Shown here: piece by piece, positions 36,917 to 49,142 of the stretch
How the letters are laid out: each line of letters begins with the position of its first letter
Numbering within the stretch: the stretch's first letter is position 1
Origin: Mycobacteroides immunogenum
Lineage (GTDB): Bacteria > Actinomycetota > Actinomycetes > Mycobacteriales > Mycobacteriaceae
Length of the DNA: 64,000 nt
NCBI RefSeq assembly: GCF_001605725.1
Contig: NZ_CP011530.1
Span: 3,348,001-3,412,000, forward strand
Direction of reading: 5' to 3'
Position numbers and translations under genes: made by a program
The notes under the pieces: model-generated
Databases searched by the model: none
What the model was told of the DNA's origin: nothing
The model's input: only the letters and a program-made list of their open reading frames with translations

Positions 36917-38125
36917 ATGCCAGTGACGTCATCGGAGCCGTCTAACGTGCTACGCGAGCGTATCGCCGCCGCCGCGCACGAGGTGCTCGCCAAACATCCC
37001 CCAGCCACCACGCCCGTCACCGAACTGCTGGGCGCCGTCTACGACGCGGGCCTGGCCTGGGTACATTTCCCGGTCGGCCTCGGTGGCCTGGACGCTCCCC
37101 CGGCGCTGCAAGCCGTCTCCGACACCATTTTGCGCGCTGCAGGCATGCCAGATCCCTTGTTTGTCAATGTCATTGGCTACGGCATGGCGGCGCCCACGGT
37201 ACTTGCCCACGGTCAGCCGGAACTTACCCAGCGGATCTTGCGACCGCTGTTCACCGGCGAAGAACTGTGGTGTCAGCTGTTCAGTGAACCGGGCGCCGGG
37301 TCGGATCTGGCAGGTCTGGCCACCCGCGCGGTCCGCGACGGCGACGATTGGGTGATCAACGGCCAGAAGGTGTGGACCTCGGGCGCCCATCAGGCCCGCT
37401 GGGCACTGCTGGTGGCCCGCAGCAATCCGGATGTGGCCAAGCATCGCGGGCTGACCTACTTTGTGGCGGACATGACCGATCCCGGTGTCGAGGTCCGTCC
37501 GCTGCGCCAGATGACCGGCGACGCCGAATTCAACGAGGTGTACCTCAGCGACGTTCGCATCCCCGACGCGCACCGCCTGGGTAATGAAGGCGATGGCTGG
37601 CGGGTGTCGATGACCACGTTGATGAACGAGCGCAGCGCCCTGGGTGGCGCGTTTGACCATGGCCGCGGCGGCGGTTCAATCGGCAACGCCCTGAACCTGT
37701 GGAAGCAGCGACCCGATCTGCACACCCCGGAGCTGCGGGCCAAACTCACCAACCTCTTTGTGCGCTCGGAAGGTAACCGCTACGGCACGCAGATGCGGAT
37801 CGCCGCGCAGGGCGACGCCCCCATGGGTCCGGAGGGATCGATCGGCAAGCTGATGGGCGCCGAACTCAATCAGCAGATCTACGACTTCTGCGTGGAACTG
37901 CTAGGCATCGAGGCCACCTTGTACGCCTCCTACGACATGCGGCGCGTCGTCGAGGATGACCGGCGCGCCGACACCATGTGGGCCTTCCTCCGCTCCAAGG
38001 CCAACACCATCGAAGGCGGTACCTCCGACGTGATGCGCAACATCATCGGGGAACGCGTTCTCGGATTACCCGGCGATATCCGGGTCGATACCGACAAAGC
38101 CTGGAAGGACGTGCCCCGCGGATGA
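36917..38125 (+). CDS. Acyl-CoA dehydrogenase, first subunit of a pair
   Basis: 402 residues. FadE fold with FAD-binding QLFSEPGAGSDLAG and the C-terminal IEGGTSDVMRNIIGERVLGLP. No clear ribosome site. It is followed with a 4-base overlap by a second, divergent acyl-CoA dehydrogenase; adjacent non-identical pairs of this kind form alpha2-beta2 enzymes acting on CoA esters of steroid side chains and other bulky acids in actinobacteria. Substrate unproven. Confidence 0.88.
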   Translation: MPVTSSEPSNVLRERIAAAAHEVLAKHPPATTPVTELLGAVYDAGLAWVHFPVGLGGLDAPPALQAVSDTILRAAGMPDPLFVNVIGYGMAAPTVLAHGQPELTQRILRPLFTGEELWCQLFSEPGAGSDLAGLATRAVRDGDDWVINGQKVWTSGAHQARWALLVARSNPDVAKHRGLTYFVADMTDPGVEVRPLRQMTGDAEFNEVYLSDVRIPDAHRLGNEGDGWRVSMTTLMNERSALGGAFDHGRGGGSIGNALNLWKQRPDLHTPELRAKLTNLFVRSEGNRYGTQMRIAAQGDAPMGPEGSIGKLMGAELNQQIYDFCVELLGIEATLYASYDMRRVVEDDRRADTMWAFLRSKANTIEGGTSDVMRNIIGERVLGLPGDIRVDTDKAWKDVPRG

Positions 38126-39264
38126 GTGCCAACGACGACAATCAAATCCGGGTGAGTGAGTTCGAGTTCACCGAAGAACACCGCGACCTGCGTTCGCTGG
38201 TACGCAGCTGGTGCGACCAGGTCTGGACGCCCGAACACGTCCGCCACGTCGCCGATGCCGGGACTATCGATCTGAACGCTTGGCGCGCATTCGGTTCGGA
38301 GCTGGGCGTGGTTGGCTTGAGCCTGCCCGAAAAACATGGCGGTGGCGGGCTGGGTGTCATCGAATTGTCCATCGTGGCAGAGGAACTGGGTCGCGCGCTG
38401 GCGTGCCTGCCGTGGATATCCAGTGCTGCCCTGGGCGCCACCGCCCTGGTATCCAGTGGCGACGACGACGCCCTGGCCGAGTGGGTGCCCGCGCTGGCCG
38501 CCGGCGAAAAGACCATCACGCTGGCCGGCGGGCGCACCCGACTGGCCGACGCCATCACCGTCTCCGCCGAACCCGACGCCGACGGCTGGAAGCTCACCGG
38601 TGACACCGAGCACGTGCCCGACGGTGCTACCGCCGACGTGATCCTGGTGCTCGCCGATACCGATTCCGGGCCAACCCTTTTCGCGGTCGACGGCAACGCA
38701 CCCGGAGTCGACCGGCACTCGTTGGCGACCCTGGATCTAACCCGGGGACAGGCCAACATCCATTTCAACTCCACCCCTGCACGCTTGATCGGCGAGCAGG
38801 GACGCGGCGGCGAGGCAGCGGCCAAGGCGCTCGATGTGGCAGCCACCGTGCTGGCGGCCGAGCAGGCCGGCCTCGCCACCCATATGCTGGACGTGACAAC
38901 CGAATACGCCAAGTCCCGGGTTCAGTTCGGGCGGATCATCGGTTCGTTCCAGGCCGTCAAGCACCGGCTTGCCGATATGGCGGCTGCGACCGGAAACGTA
39001 CGCGGTGCCGCCTACCACGCGGCCTGGTCACATGACGATCCAAGCCTCGACGACCCGGCGCTGGCCACCAGCATCGCCCAGCACGTGGCATCGGCGGGTG
39101 CGGTAGAGGTAACCGCCAAGGCCATCCAGAGCCACGGCGGCATCGGTTTCACCTGGGAGCACCCGGCCCATCTGTATTACAAGCGCGCCGTGAGCAATTC
39201 GGCCCTCTTTGGGGGGCGCGCCGTCCACGCCGAACGTATTGCCAAGGAGGTAATCGACGCATGA
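38122..39264 (+). CDS. Acyl-CoA dehydrogenase, second subunit of a pair
   Basis: 380 residues. Starts at the ATG overlapping the previous stop. N-terminal FTEEHRDLRSLVRSWCDQ and C-terminal QSHGGIGFTWEHPAHLYYKRA identify the family; the middle FAD-binding region is weaker than in the first subunit. Expected to form the partner chain of the preceding dehydrogenase. The crotonase gene overlaps its stop by ATGA, so oxidation and the next beta-oxidation-like step are coupled. Confidence 0.88.
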   Translation: MSANDDNQIRVSEFEFTEEHRDLRSLVRSWCDQVWTPEHVRHVADAGTIDLNAWRAFGSELGVVGLSLPEKHGGGGLGVIELSIVAEELGRALACLPWISSAALGATALVSSGDDDALAEWVPALAAGEKTITLAGGRTRLADAITVSAEPDADGWKLTGDTEHVPDGATADVILVLADTDSGPTLFAVDGNAPGVDRHSLATLDLTRGQANIHFNSTPARLIGEQGRGGEAAAKALDVAATVLAAEQAGLATHMLDVTTEYAKSRVQFGRIIGSFQAVKHRLADMAAATGNVRGAAYHAAWSHDDPSLDDPALATSIAQHVASAGAVEVTAKAIQSHGGIGFTWEHPAHLYYKRAVSNSALFGGRAVHAERIAKEVIDA

Positions 39265-40019
39265 CCGAACCGATTTTGTTGACCCAGACCGAAGACCGCA
39301 TCTGCACCATCACCCTGAACAGGCCACAGGCACGCAACGCCCTGAGCACCGCACTCAGTGAGGAAATCGTCAAGGCTGTCACCGCGGCCGACGCCGACAA
39401 CAACGTCGATGTGATGATTTTGACTGCGGCAGACCCGGTGTTCTGCGCCGGCGTGGACCTCAAGGAGCTGGGCAGCGGCGACCGCGCCGAGTCCCTGGAC
39501 CCGTGGTGGCCGGAGCTGAACAAACCGGTCATCGGCGCCATCAACGGCGCAGCCGTGACCGGCGGCCTGGAGCTGGCGTTGGCCTGCGACATCCTCATCG
39601 CCTCGGAAAAGGCACGTTTCGCCGATACCCATGCACGCGTGGGCATCCTGCCCACCTGGGGACTGACCACACTGCTGCCGTTGTCGGTGGGACGCGGCCT
39701 GGCCCGGCGCATGAGCCTGACCGGCGACTACCTCTCGGCCGAGGATGCCCTGCGCGCAGGCCTGGTGACCGAAGTGGTGGCGCACGACGATCTACTTCCC
39801 GCCGCCAAGCGGCTGGCCGCGACCATCGCCGGTAACAACCAGCCCGCGGTCCGAGAATTGCTGGCGTCCTACCGCCGCATCGAGTCCGAGCTCATCGGCG
39901 ACGGGCTCCAGGTCGCCCTCGACGATGCCCACCGTTGGATCGATCAGAACTCGATCGCCGAGGGTGTGGAGGCCCGCCGCGCCGCCATCATGGAACGCGG
40001 ACGCACTCAGAACGCCTAG
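39261..40019 (+). CDS. Enoyl-CoA hydratase/isomerase family protein
   Basis: 252 residues. Crotonase fold: oxyanion-hole segments FCAGVDLKEL and GAAVTGGLELALACD. Glu104 corresponds to the first catalytic Glu of hydratases, but the second position (usually Glu) is His124 in ARFADTHARVG, so it may be an isomerase, hydrolase or use another mechanism. Third gene of the acyl-CoA dehydrogenase operon. Its stop shares CTAG (40016-40019) with the opposing acyltransferase. EchA16-like by neighbourhood. Confidence 0.85.
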   Translation: MTEPILLTQTEDRICTITLNRPQARNALSTALSEEIVKAVTAADADNNVDVMILTAADPVFCAGVDLKELGSGDRAESLDPWWPELNKPVIGAINGAAVTGGLELALACDILIASEKARFADTHARVGILPTWGLTTLLPLSVGRGLARRMSLTGDYLSAEDALRAGLVTEVVAHDDLLPAAKRLAATIAGNNQPAVRELLASYRRIESELIGDGLQVALDDAHRWIDQNSIAEGVEARRAAIMERGRTQNA

Positions 40020-40624
40020 GCACGCTCGGTTCGATACAACGCAATGCGGCGGTCGGGCCGAATGTCGAACTCGCCCAAGAGTGTCCAACCGATCCTGTCG
40101 AGCGCTTTGCGCATCGGCGTGTTCGACGCCGACGGTTCGATCATCATCCGCCGGCAGGCGGGATCGGCTTGGTATATCGCCGTGGGCAGCAACCCTATCC
40201 ACGCTGACACAACGCCGCGGCCCAATAGGCGGGTGTCCGCGGTTGCGACGTGCAGCCCGACGTCATGCGCATGGGCCGGATAGATCCCTGCGATCTCGTC
40301 ACGGGCGGCCCGGTACAGCTCGATGTAGCCGACCTCGCTTCCGTCTACCGACAGAATGCAGGGCAGCGAATAGTCGCCGGCCAGACGGTAGGAGGAGTCT
40401 TCCTGCCATCGGGTCGGCGACCATGGCTGTTCCCACGTCTGCACCAAGTGTGGGCGCGCGAACCACTCACTGAGCATCTCCGGGTCCGAACCCAGCGGAT
40501 CTACCCGGCGCAGCGCATAACGAGTGCCACCGAACGAGGGCATCGGCGGCGGCCCAGCCTCCACGACCTCGGCCGCCACATCGGTGTTCTCGCGAGTGAT
40601 GCGGTAACCGGTGGGGCTGTTCAT
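40016..40624 (-). CDS. GNAT acyltransferase of siderophore type (MbtK/IucB-like)
   Basis: 202 residues. The GNAT domain of the siderophore hydroxyamate acyltransferase group is recognisable: SEWFARPHLVQTWEQPWSP, VGYIELYRAARDEI, and HDVGLHVATAD followed by RRMMIEPSASNTPMRKAL. MbtK (Rv1347c) acylates the hydroxylysine of mycobactin. ATG at 40624 is preferred over a TTG seven codons upstream. Two overlapping IdeR-like iron boxes lie 26-53 bases upstream, supporting an iron-starvation role. Confidence 0.8.
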   Translation of the reverse strand: MNSPTGYRITRENTDVAAEVVEAGPPPMPSFGGTRYALRRVDPLGSDPEMLSEWFARPHLVQTWEQPWSPTRWQEDSSYRLAGDYSLPCILSVDGSEVGYIELYRAARDEIAGIYPAHAHDVGLHVATADTRLLGRGVVSAWIGLLPTAIYQADPACRRMMIEPSASNTPMRKALDRIGWTLLGEFDIRPDRRIALYRTERA

Positions 40625-40649
40625 CGGCCAGGGGGCTCCGTTCAATTGA

Positions 40650-40677
40650 TAGGCCTAACTTAGGTAGGCCTACATTC
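40650..40677. promoter_or_regulatory. Tandem/overlapping IdeR-type iron boxes
   Basis: The region TAGGCCTAACTTAGGTAGGCC and the following TACATT contain two overlapping matches to the mycobacterial iron box (TTAGGTTAGGCTAACCTAA): on the minus strand TAGGCCTACCTAA and AAGTTAGGCCTATC each differ at a few bases. Placed directly upstream of the siderophore-type acyltransferase, where IdeR-Fe would repress. Confidence 0.6.
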
Positions 40678-40710
40678 TACGAAGCACCCGCCGGTGTCGC
40701 CGTCACACCC

Positions 40711-40932
40711 CTACATCAGATGCGGCGTCTCCTTATGGATCTTGTGGTCGTGATGCACCGTGCCACCGACCACCGCGAATCCCAGGCCCGCGGTGACCAG
40801 TAATGCCATGGCCGCCACCATTCCCCAGCCGTGATGCCCGGAGGCCAACGCCGCCAGACCCAGCGCGGTGATCGTGACCGACATCAGCCCAAGGAAGTAG
40901 CCGGTCCATACGGCAAATCGATCAAGGTTCAT
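40711..40932 (-). CDS. Small membrane protein, histidine-ending
   Basis: 73 residues. ATG 40932 follows an excellent ribosome site (GAGGAGGTG). Two transmembrane helices (WTGYFLGLMSVTITALGLAAL; WGMVAAMALLVTAGLGFAVV) joined by a short SGHHG turn, then a His-rich tail (VHHDHKIHKETPHLM). No known family; could bind metal, but this is only a composition argument. Confidence 0.65.
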   Translation of the reverse strand: MNLDRFAVWTGYFLGLMSVTITALGLAALASGHHGWGMVAAMALLVTAGLGFAVVGGTVHHDHKIHKETPHLM

Positions 40933-41013
40933 TTCGAAACACCTCCTCACCCAGCGACACCAGAATACTCCGAAGTGATATGGATCACATAGCAGCTCGT
41001 CGCCGTTGGCAGA

Positions 41014-43793
<2,780 letters not shown>

Positions 43794-43794
43794 C

Positions 43795-46563
43795 TTAGAC
43801 CCGCTCCTTCTCGCGCAGCTCGTACGCCTCGATGACGTCGCCTTCCTTGATGTCGTTGTACGTCAAGGTCAGACCGCACTCGTAACCGTCGCGCACCTCG
43901 ACCACGTCATCCTTCTCACGCCGCAGCGACGAGATGGTGACCGTCTCGGCGACCACGATGTTGTCGCGCAGCAGGCGTGCCTTGGCGTTGCGGCGGATGA
44001 TGCCCGAGGTGACCAGGCAGCCGGCGATGTTGCCGACCTTGGACGACCGGAACATCGCCCGGATCTCGGCGCGACCCAACTCGACCTCTTCGTAGACCGG
44101 CTTGAGCATGCCCTTGAGCGCGCTCTCGATCTCGTCGATGGCCTGGTAGATCACCGAGTAGTACCGGATGTCGACACCCTCGCGGTTGGCCAGCTCGGTG
44201 GCCTTGCCCTCGGCACGGACGTTGAAGCCGATGATGATGGCATCCGATGCCGACGCCAGGTTGACGTTGGTCTCGGTGACGCCACCGACACCACGGTCGA
44301 TGACGCGCAGCTGCACCTCGTCGTCGATCGCGATGCCCAGCAGCGCTTCTTCCAGGGCTTCGACCGTACCGGCGTTGTCGCCCTTGAGGATCAGGTTCAG
44401 CTGGCTGGTTTCCTTCAGCGCGGCATCCAGATCGTCCAGGCTGATCCGCTTGCGGCTACGTGCGGCCAGCGCGTTGCGCTTACGCGCGCTGCGCCGGTCA
44501 GCGATCTGCCGGGCGATGCGGTCCTCGTCGACGACGAGCAGGTTGTCGCCCGCGCCGGGCACCGACGTGAAACCGATGACCTGGACGGGACGCGACGGCA
44601 ATGCCTCTTCGACATCCTCGCCGTGCTCGTCCACCATGCGGCGCACGCGGCCGTACGCGTCGCCGGCGACGATCGAGTCGCCGACCCGCAGCGTGCCGCG
44701 CTGGATGAGCACAGTCGCCACCGGACCGCGACCGCGGTCCAGATGCGCCTCGATGGCAACACCCTGGGCTTCCATGTCCGGGTTGGCCCGCAGATCCAGC
44801 GCCGCGTCGGCGGTCAGCAGTACCGCCTCCTCCAGCGCCTGGATGTTGGTGCCGTTCTTCGCCGAGATGTCGACGAACATCGTCTCGCCACCGAAGTCCT
44901 CGGCCACCAGGTTGTACTCGGTGAGCTGAGCGCGGATCTTCTGCGGGTCGGCGCCTTCCTTGTCGATCTTGTTGACCGCGACCACGATCGGCACATCAGC
45001 CGCCTGGGCGTGGTTGATCGCTTCCACCGTCTGCGGCATGACGCCGTCGTCGGCAGCGACCACCAGGATCGCGATATCGGTGGCCTTCGCACCGCGGGCA
45101 CGCATGGCGGTGAACGCCTCGTGACCGGGGGTGTCGATGAAGGTGATGAGCCGCTCGGCGCCCTCATGCTCGACGGCGACCTGGTACGCACCGATGTGCT
45201 GGGTGATGCCACCGGCCTCGCCCTCACGGACGTTGGCCTTACGGATGGTGTCCAACAGCCTGGTCTTACCGTGGTCGACGTGACCCATGACGGTCACCAC
45301 CGGCGGACGTGTCCGCAGATCCTCTTCGCCGCCCTCGTCCTCGCCGTAGGTGAGGTCGAACGACTCCAGCAGCTCGCGGTCCTCGTCCTCGGGGCTGACG
45401 ACCTGCACGACGTAGTTCATCTCGCCGCCCAGCAGCTCCAGGGTCTCGTCACCCACGGATTGGGTGGCGGTCACCATTTCGCCAAGGTTGAACAGCGCCT
45501 GCACCAGCGAGGCCGGGTTGGCGTCGATCTTCTCCGCGAAGTCGCTCAGCGACGCGCCGCGCGCAAGCCGGATGACCTCGCCGTTGCCGTGTGGCAACCG
45601 GACGCCACCGACGACAGGCGCCTGCATGTTCTCGTACTCGGCACGTTTCGCGCGCTTCGACTTGCGGCCACGCTTCGGGGCTCCGCCGGGACGACCGAAC
45701 GCACCGGCCGCGCCACCGCGCTGACCGGGACGGCCACCGCCGCCACCACCACCGCCGGGACGGCCACGGAAACCGCCGCCCGCACCGGGGGGACCACCGG
45801 CGGGAGCGCCTGTACCGGTACCACCGCCACCACGGTAGTTACCGCCGCCACCACCACCGGGGCGACCGGCACCACCGGGACGGGGACCGCCACCAGGGCG
45901 CGGCCCACCACCGGGACGCGGCGGGCGCGGACCCATGGATCCGGGCGACGGACGCGGCGGCATGTTGCTCGGGGAGGCACCGCCGGGCCGGGGGGCGCCA
46001 CCGGGACGCGGCGCCTGCGGACGCGGCGCGGGACGCTCAGTCGGCTGAGCCGAGGAGAACGGGTTGTTCCCGACGCGCGGCACCCGGGGGGCACCAGGCT
46101 TGGGGCCCGGTGTCGCACCCGGACGCGGACCCGGCGCCGGAGCGGGGGTCGGTGCGGGTGCAGGAGCCGGTGTGGGTGCGGGCGCTTCCGCTGCCGGCCG
46201 CGCCGCGGGGCTCGGCTTCGGGGCGGGAGCCGCCGGTGCGGCGGCGGGCGCGGCGGGAGCCTGCGGCGCGGGGGCCGCCTCGACAACCGGCTCCACAACC
46301 TTCTTCGGCGCCGGCTTCGGGGCGCCCGGCTTGGGACCGGCCTTCCTGGGGGCAGCTGCCGTCTCTGCGGCCGCGCCATTGGACGCCGCCGGAGCGGACT
46401 TGTCGCCGCCAAATGATTCACGAAGACGCCGCGCGACGGGGGCTTCCACCGTCGACGACGCGGACTTGACGAATTCGCCCTGATCGCTCAGTCGGGCGAG
46501 AACTTCTTTACTGGTCACACCGAGTTCTTTGGCTAACTCGTGTACCCGGGCCTTGCCTGCCAC
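43795..46563 (-). CDS. infB: Translation initiation factor IF-2
   Basis: 922 residues. The first about 330 residues are a short N-terminal domain followed by a long low-complexity Pro/Ala/Gly/Arg region ending in many GGG and RPGG repeats, usual for actinobacterial IF-2. The GTPase starts near residue 420 with [10 protein letters not shown], then DTPGHEAF and NKID; C-terminal domains bind initiator tRNA. GTG start with AGGAGAG ribosome site. The repetitive part creates long antisense open frames that are not genes. Confidence 0.97.
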   Translation of the reverse strand: MAGKARVHELAKELGVTSKEVLARLSDQGEFVKSASSTVEAPVARRLRESFGGDKSAPAASNGAAAETAAAPRKAGPKPGAPKPAPKKVVEPVVEAAPAPQAPAAPAAAPAAPAPKPSPAARPAAEAPAPTPAPAPAPTPAPAPGPRPGATPGPKPGAPRVPRVGNNPFSSAQPTERPAPRPQAPRPGGAPRPGGASPSNMPPRPSPGSMGPRPPRPGGGPRPGGGPRPGGAGRPGGGGGGNYRGGGGTGTGAPAGGPPGAGGGFRGRPGGGGGGGGRPGQRGGAAGAFGRPGGAPKRGRKSKRAKRAEYENMQAPVVGGVRLPHGNGEVIRLARGASLSDFAEKIDANPASLVQALFNLGEMVTATQSVGDETLELLGGEMNYVVQVVSPEDEDRELLESFDLTYGEDEGGEEDLRTRPPVVTVMGHVDHGKTRLLDTIRKANVREGEAGGITQHIGAYQVAVEHEGAERLITFIDTPGHEAFTAMRARGAKATDIAILVVAADDGVMPQTVEAINHAQAADVPIVVAVNKIDKEGADPQKIRAQLTEYNLVAEDFGGETMFVDISAKNGTNIQALEEAVLLTADAALDLRANPDMEAQGVAIEAHLDRGRGPVATVLIQRGTLRVGDSIVAGDAYGRVRRMVDEHGEDVEEALPSRPVQVIGFTSVPGAGDNLLVVDEDRIARQIADRRSARKRNALAARSRKRISLDDLDAALKETSQLNLILKGDNAGTVEALEEALLGIAIDDEVQLRVIDRGVGGVTETNVNLASASDAIIIGFNVRAEGKATELANREGVDIRYYSVIYQAIDEIESALKGMLKPVYEEVELGRAEIRAMFRSSKVGNIAGCLVTSGIIRRNAKARLLRDNIVVAETVTISSLRREKDDVVEVRDGYECGLTLTYNDIKEGDVIEAYELREKERV

Positions 46564-46651
46564 TGCTCTCCTGTCTGCGAGGCAGCGGCTTCAGGCGCCG
46601 TGCCTCGTGTTAGCTGTGATGGACGATCATCATCGACGCTTCACGGTGTGC

Positions 46652-46969
46652 TCATTGTTCGCTGTTGCCAATCTCTTGGTATTGCTCAACATGTCCGGAT
46701 ACCGCGGAGGTATCCGGGGTTCCAGTGATCCGGAGCGCTCGCGCGAAGGCTCGCCGCTTTACCGCCAGCTGGTAACACTGCGCTGACCGATGCAACCACG
46801 CACCTCGGCCGGGCAGTCTATGCCGAATGTCGACCACGAGGTGCCGATCATCCGCAGCAACCACACGAAGCAGATCTGCAGCCAGCTCTCGCCCCCGGCA
46901 GCCAACACATGTCCGTACCGGCTTAGCGGTTTGGGCAGGTGCAGACACCGAAGTCTCGCGCTGGATCAC
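46652..46969 (-). CDS. YlxR family RNA-binding protein
   Basis: 105 residues. YlxR/DUF448 signature RTCVGCRGRE followed by LLRVVA and GRGAWLH. Usually the gene between nusA and infB; here it precedes infB but nusA is 2.2 kb upstream. GTG 46969 lies five bases after TAGACT (46975-46980, minus strand), a possible own promoter that would compensate for the separation. Confidence 0.9.
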   Translation of the reverse strand: MIQRETSVSAPAQTAKPVRTCVGCRGRELAADLLRVVAADDRHLVVDIRHRLPGRGAWLHRSAQCYQLAVKRRAFARALRITGTPDTSAVSGHVEQYQEIGNSEQ

Positions 46970-47042
46970 GGCTTAGTCTACCGTCCGCGACACCTTATTT
47001 ATGAATCGCCCCACAGCCTCGAATAACAAGGCTGTATTCCGG

Positions 47043-47477
47043 TCACCGAACCCCGGTCACCACCAGCGCTACCAGCGCAATCAACGCCAGCACTTTGGCA
47101 CACTCCACCGCTACATATGCCAGGTGGCCGCGGCTGCGCCCGGCGTATTCGGCGCCGCCGCGTATCGCGTCGGTCCGTTTGGCCATGGCCGGCCGCACAG
47201 CCAACAACTGGATAACCAGACAGACGCAGGCCGCGCCGGCCGCCACAATCTCCCGAACGGACGAGCCGCCCGCAATCATCAGCAGCACCATGGCCAACGC
47301 CACGCCGCACTCGACCGCGTTCAGCGCACGGAACACCAGGCGGCCGATCGCGAGCCCCAGCTGGATCGTCACACCCGGCGCCCGGAACTTCAGTGGCGCC
47401 TCGATAAACGAGATCGCCACCACCAGGCCGAGCCAAAACGCGGCCAGTGCGGCCAGCAGCACCTCGGCGCGCGTCAT
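47043..47477 (-). CDS. Four-helix membrane protein coupled to hmp
   Basis: 144 residues, four hydrophobic helices. A conserved-looking segment FIEAPLKFRAPGVTIQLGLA, then GRLVFRALNAVE, follows the first helix; similar proteins occur widely without assigned function. Its ATG overlaps the hmp stop (ATGA), so it is translated with the flavohaemoglobin and may serve nitric-oxide or haem/redox physiology at the membrane. The role is inference only. Confidence 0.7.
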   Translation of the reverse strand: MTRAEVLLAALAAFWLGLVVAISFIEAPLKFRAPGVTIQLGLAIGRLVFRALNAVECGVALAMVLLMIAGGSSVREIVAAGAACVCLVIQLLAVRPAMAKRTDAIRGGAEYAGRSRGHLAYVAVECAKVLALIALVALVVTGVR

Positions 47478-48664
47478 GCCACGGCCGACGCCAAGGGCCC
47501 GAACAGCTCGTGATTGATCTGCTCTTGGGGAATGCCCAGCGACACCAGATCCTCATTGATCGCCGACATGAATGGCCGGGGACCACAGACGAACACCGTG
47601 GATGCGGGGTGGATCGGCAGGCGGTCCAGGCTCATGCGCCCAATTCCATCAGCCGGGTGCTCCACATGTGCCCGTTCGTACCAGGTGTGCAGACGGCCCG
47701 CGGGCAGTCTGCCCACCAGGTCCGCCAGTTCGTGCCGGTACGCGTGTGCGGCAGCCGATTGATCCGCATGGAGCACCACGACTTCGCGCGGTGACTGGGT
47801 GGCGACGAGTTCTTGCAGCATTCCCATGATCGGCGTGCAGCCGATGCCCGCAGATACCAGCACCAGCGGATCGGCCGAATCATCGAGCGTGAACTCACCC
47901 ATCGGCACCGAAACCCGCAACTGCTGCCCCTCGAATACGTTGTCGTAGATGAAGTTCGACACCTCTCCCGCCGGCGCAACACCACCGTTCAGCCTCTTGA
48001 TGGCGATGCGCCAGTCCCCCCGCACCGCTCCGCGCGACAGACTGTATTGCCGGATCTGCCGGGCCCCATCCGGCAGGCTGACTTGCACCGATATGTACTG
48101 CCCCGGAAGAAAACTCGGCAACTCACCAGATACTCCGCGCAACTCGAATCCGGCCACATCGGCCGACTCCAATTGACGACGAATCACCTTGGCCTGCAGC
48201 CATACTTCACCGGGAGCCACCCCCGCGGCACGGTAGAGCGCCTTTTCCCGGGCGATCAATTCGTTGGCCATCAGCCAGTAGAACTCACTCCAGGCTTTTG
48301 CCACTTCAGCGGTCACCGCCTCGCCCAGCACCTCCGCGATCGCGGCGAACAGGTGCTCATACACAATCGGATACTGTTCGGCCACAATGCCCAACGACGC
48401 ATGTTTGTGGGCGATCCTGTCAAGCACCGAATCATACTGAGAGCCATTGCCTTCCAAGACCATTCCGGCGAAGGCCGCAATGGACGCGGCGAGCGCTTTC
48501 GGCTGCTCCCCCGCCGCCTGATTGCCACGGTTGAATAGATCGCGAAGTAGCTCCGGATGCGCCGCGAACATCTTGGAGTAGAACAACGGCGTGATCTCGT
48601 CGATCGCACCCGCCACGGCGGGCAGCGTTTCACGGATGACTGCCAGCGACTCTGCTGATAGCAC
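47474..48664 (-). CDS. hmp: Flavohaemoglobin, nitric oxide dioxygenase
   Basis: 396 residues, full family length. Globin domain (1-137) with the proximal His in RIAHKHASLGI, FAD domain containing the RQYSLS motif, and NAD domain (GIGCTPIMGML; VFVCGPRPFM). Oxidises NO to nitrate with O2 and NAD(P)H. GTG 48664 has AAGGAAG eight bases upstream. It follows the NsrR-type gene by five bases on the same strand, the classical NO-sensing/detoxifying pair. Confidence 0.95.
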   Translation of the reverse strand: MLSAESLAVIRETLPAVAGAIDEITPLFYSKMFAAHPELLRDLFNRGNQAAGEQPKALAASIAAFAGMVLEGNGSQYDSVLDRIAHKHASLGIVAEQYPIVYEHLFAAIAEVLGEAVTAEVAKAWSEFYWLMANELIAREKALYRAAGVAPGEVWLQAKVIRRQLESADVAGFELRGVSGELPSFLPGQYISVQVSLPDGARQIRQYSLSRGAVRGDWRIAIKRLNGGVAPAGEVSNFIYDNVFEGQQLRVSVPMGEFTLDDSADPLVLVSAGIGCTPIMGMLQELVATQSPREVVVLHADQSAAAHAYRHELADLVGRLPAGRLHTWYERAHVEHPADGIGRMSLDRLPIHPASTVFVCGPRPFMSAINEDLVSLGIPQEQINHELFGPLASAVA

Positions 48665-48669
48665 TTTGA

Positions 48670-49083
48670 CTACTTCCTTTCCATTGTTGGACGGGCTATT
48701 TCGGCCACGGTCCACTGATCGAGGTGGGTGAAGAAGGCCTCTTGGGCGCAGCGGAGCGCATCCCGAAGGCGGCAATTCCGGCGCAGCGGGCACGGCGGAT
48801 CTCCCTCGCAGTCGATGACCTCACCGCTGCGTTCCAGCTTGCGGGCCAGCGATCCGACACGGCGAGCGAGCCCGTCCTGGGTGATACACACACCCCCGTG
48901 GCGTCCGCGAGTGGATTCGATCGCTCCCATTTCCGAAAGCCGGGCAACGACTTTCGTGGCATGCGCGTAGGACACGTGCAGTTGGGAGGCGAGGTCGCCG
49001 GTGTGCAGCTGGGCGTTCGGCCCCTCAACGGCCAGGCGCATCATGATGCGCAGGCCAAGATCGGTGAATCGCGTCAACTGCAC
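48670..49083 (-). CDS. nsrR: Rrf2 family regulator, NsrR type
   Basis: 137 residues. Winged helix opening [18 protein letters not shown] (from GTG) and the three-cysteine iron-sulfur site in [14 protein letters not shown]. NsrR loses its cluster on reaction with NO and releases its target promoters. The GTG start codon lies inside a 35-bp palindrome (49080-49114), so autorepression together with hmp is expected. Downstream gene is hmp. Confidence 0.9.
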   Translation of the reverse strand: MQLTRFTDLGLRIMMRLAVEGPNAQLHTGDLASQLHVSYAHATKVVARLSEMGAIESTRGRHGGVCITQDGLARRVGSLARKLERSGEVIDCEGDPPCPLRRNCRLRDALRCAQEAFFTHLDQWTVAEIARPTMERK

Positions 49084-49114
49084 ATAACTTGTATATGAGA
49101 TGCAAGTTATGTGC
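49080..49114. promoter_or_regulatory. NsrR-type operator over the nsrR-hmp promoter
   Basis: Two 17-base arms around one central base (49097) pair at 15 of 17 positions; the outer 12 bases (GCACATAACTTG / CAAGTTATGTGC) are perfect. The inner AACTTGTATAT-G-AGATGCAAGTT matches the 11-1-11 layout of actinobacterial NsrR sites. It covers the nsrR start codon and its probable promoter. Confidence 0.7.
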
Positions 49115-49142
49115 CGATAGGGACTTTGGTCAGCACCTGCCT

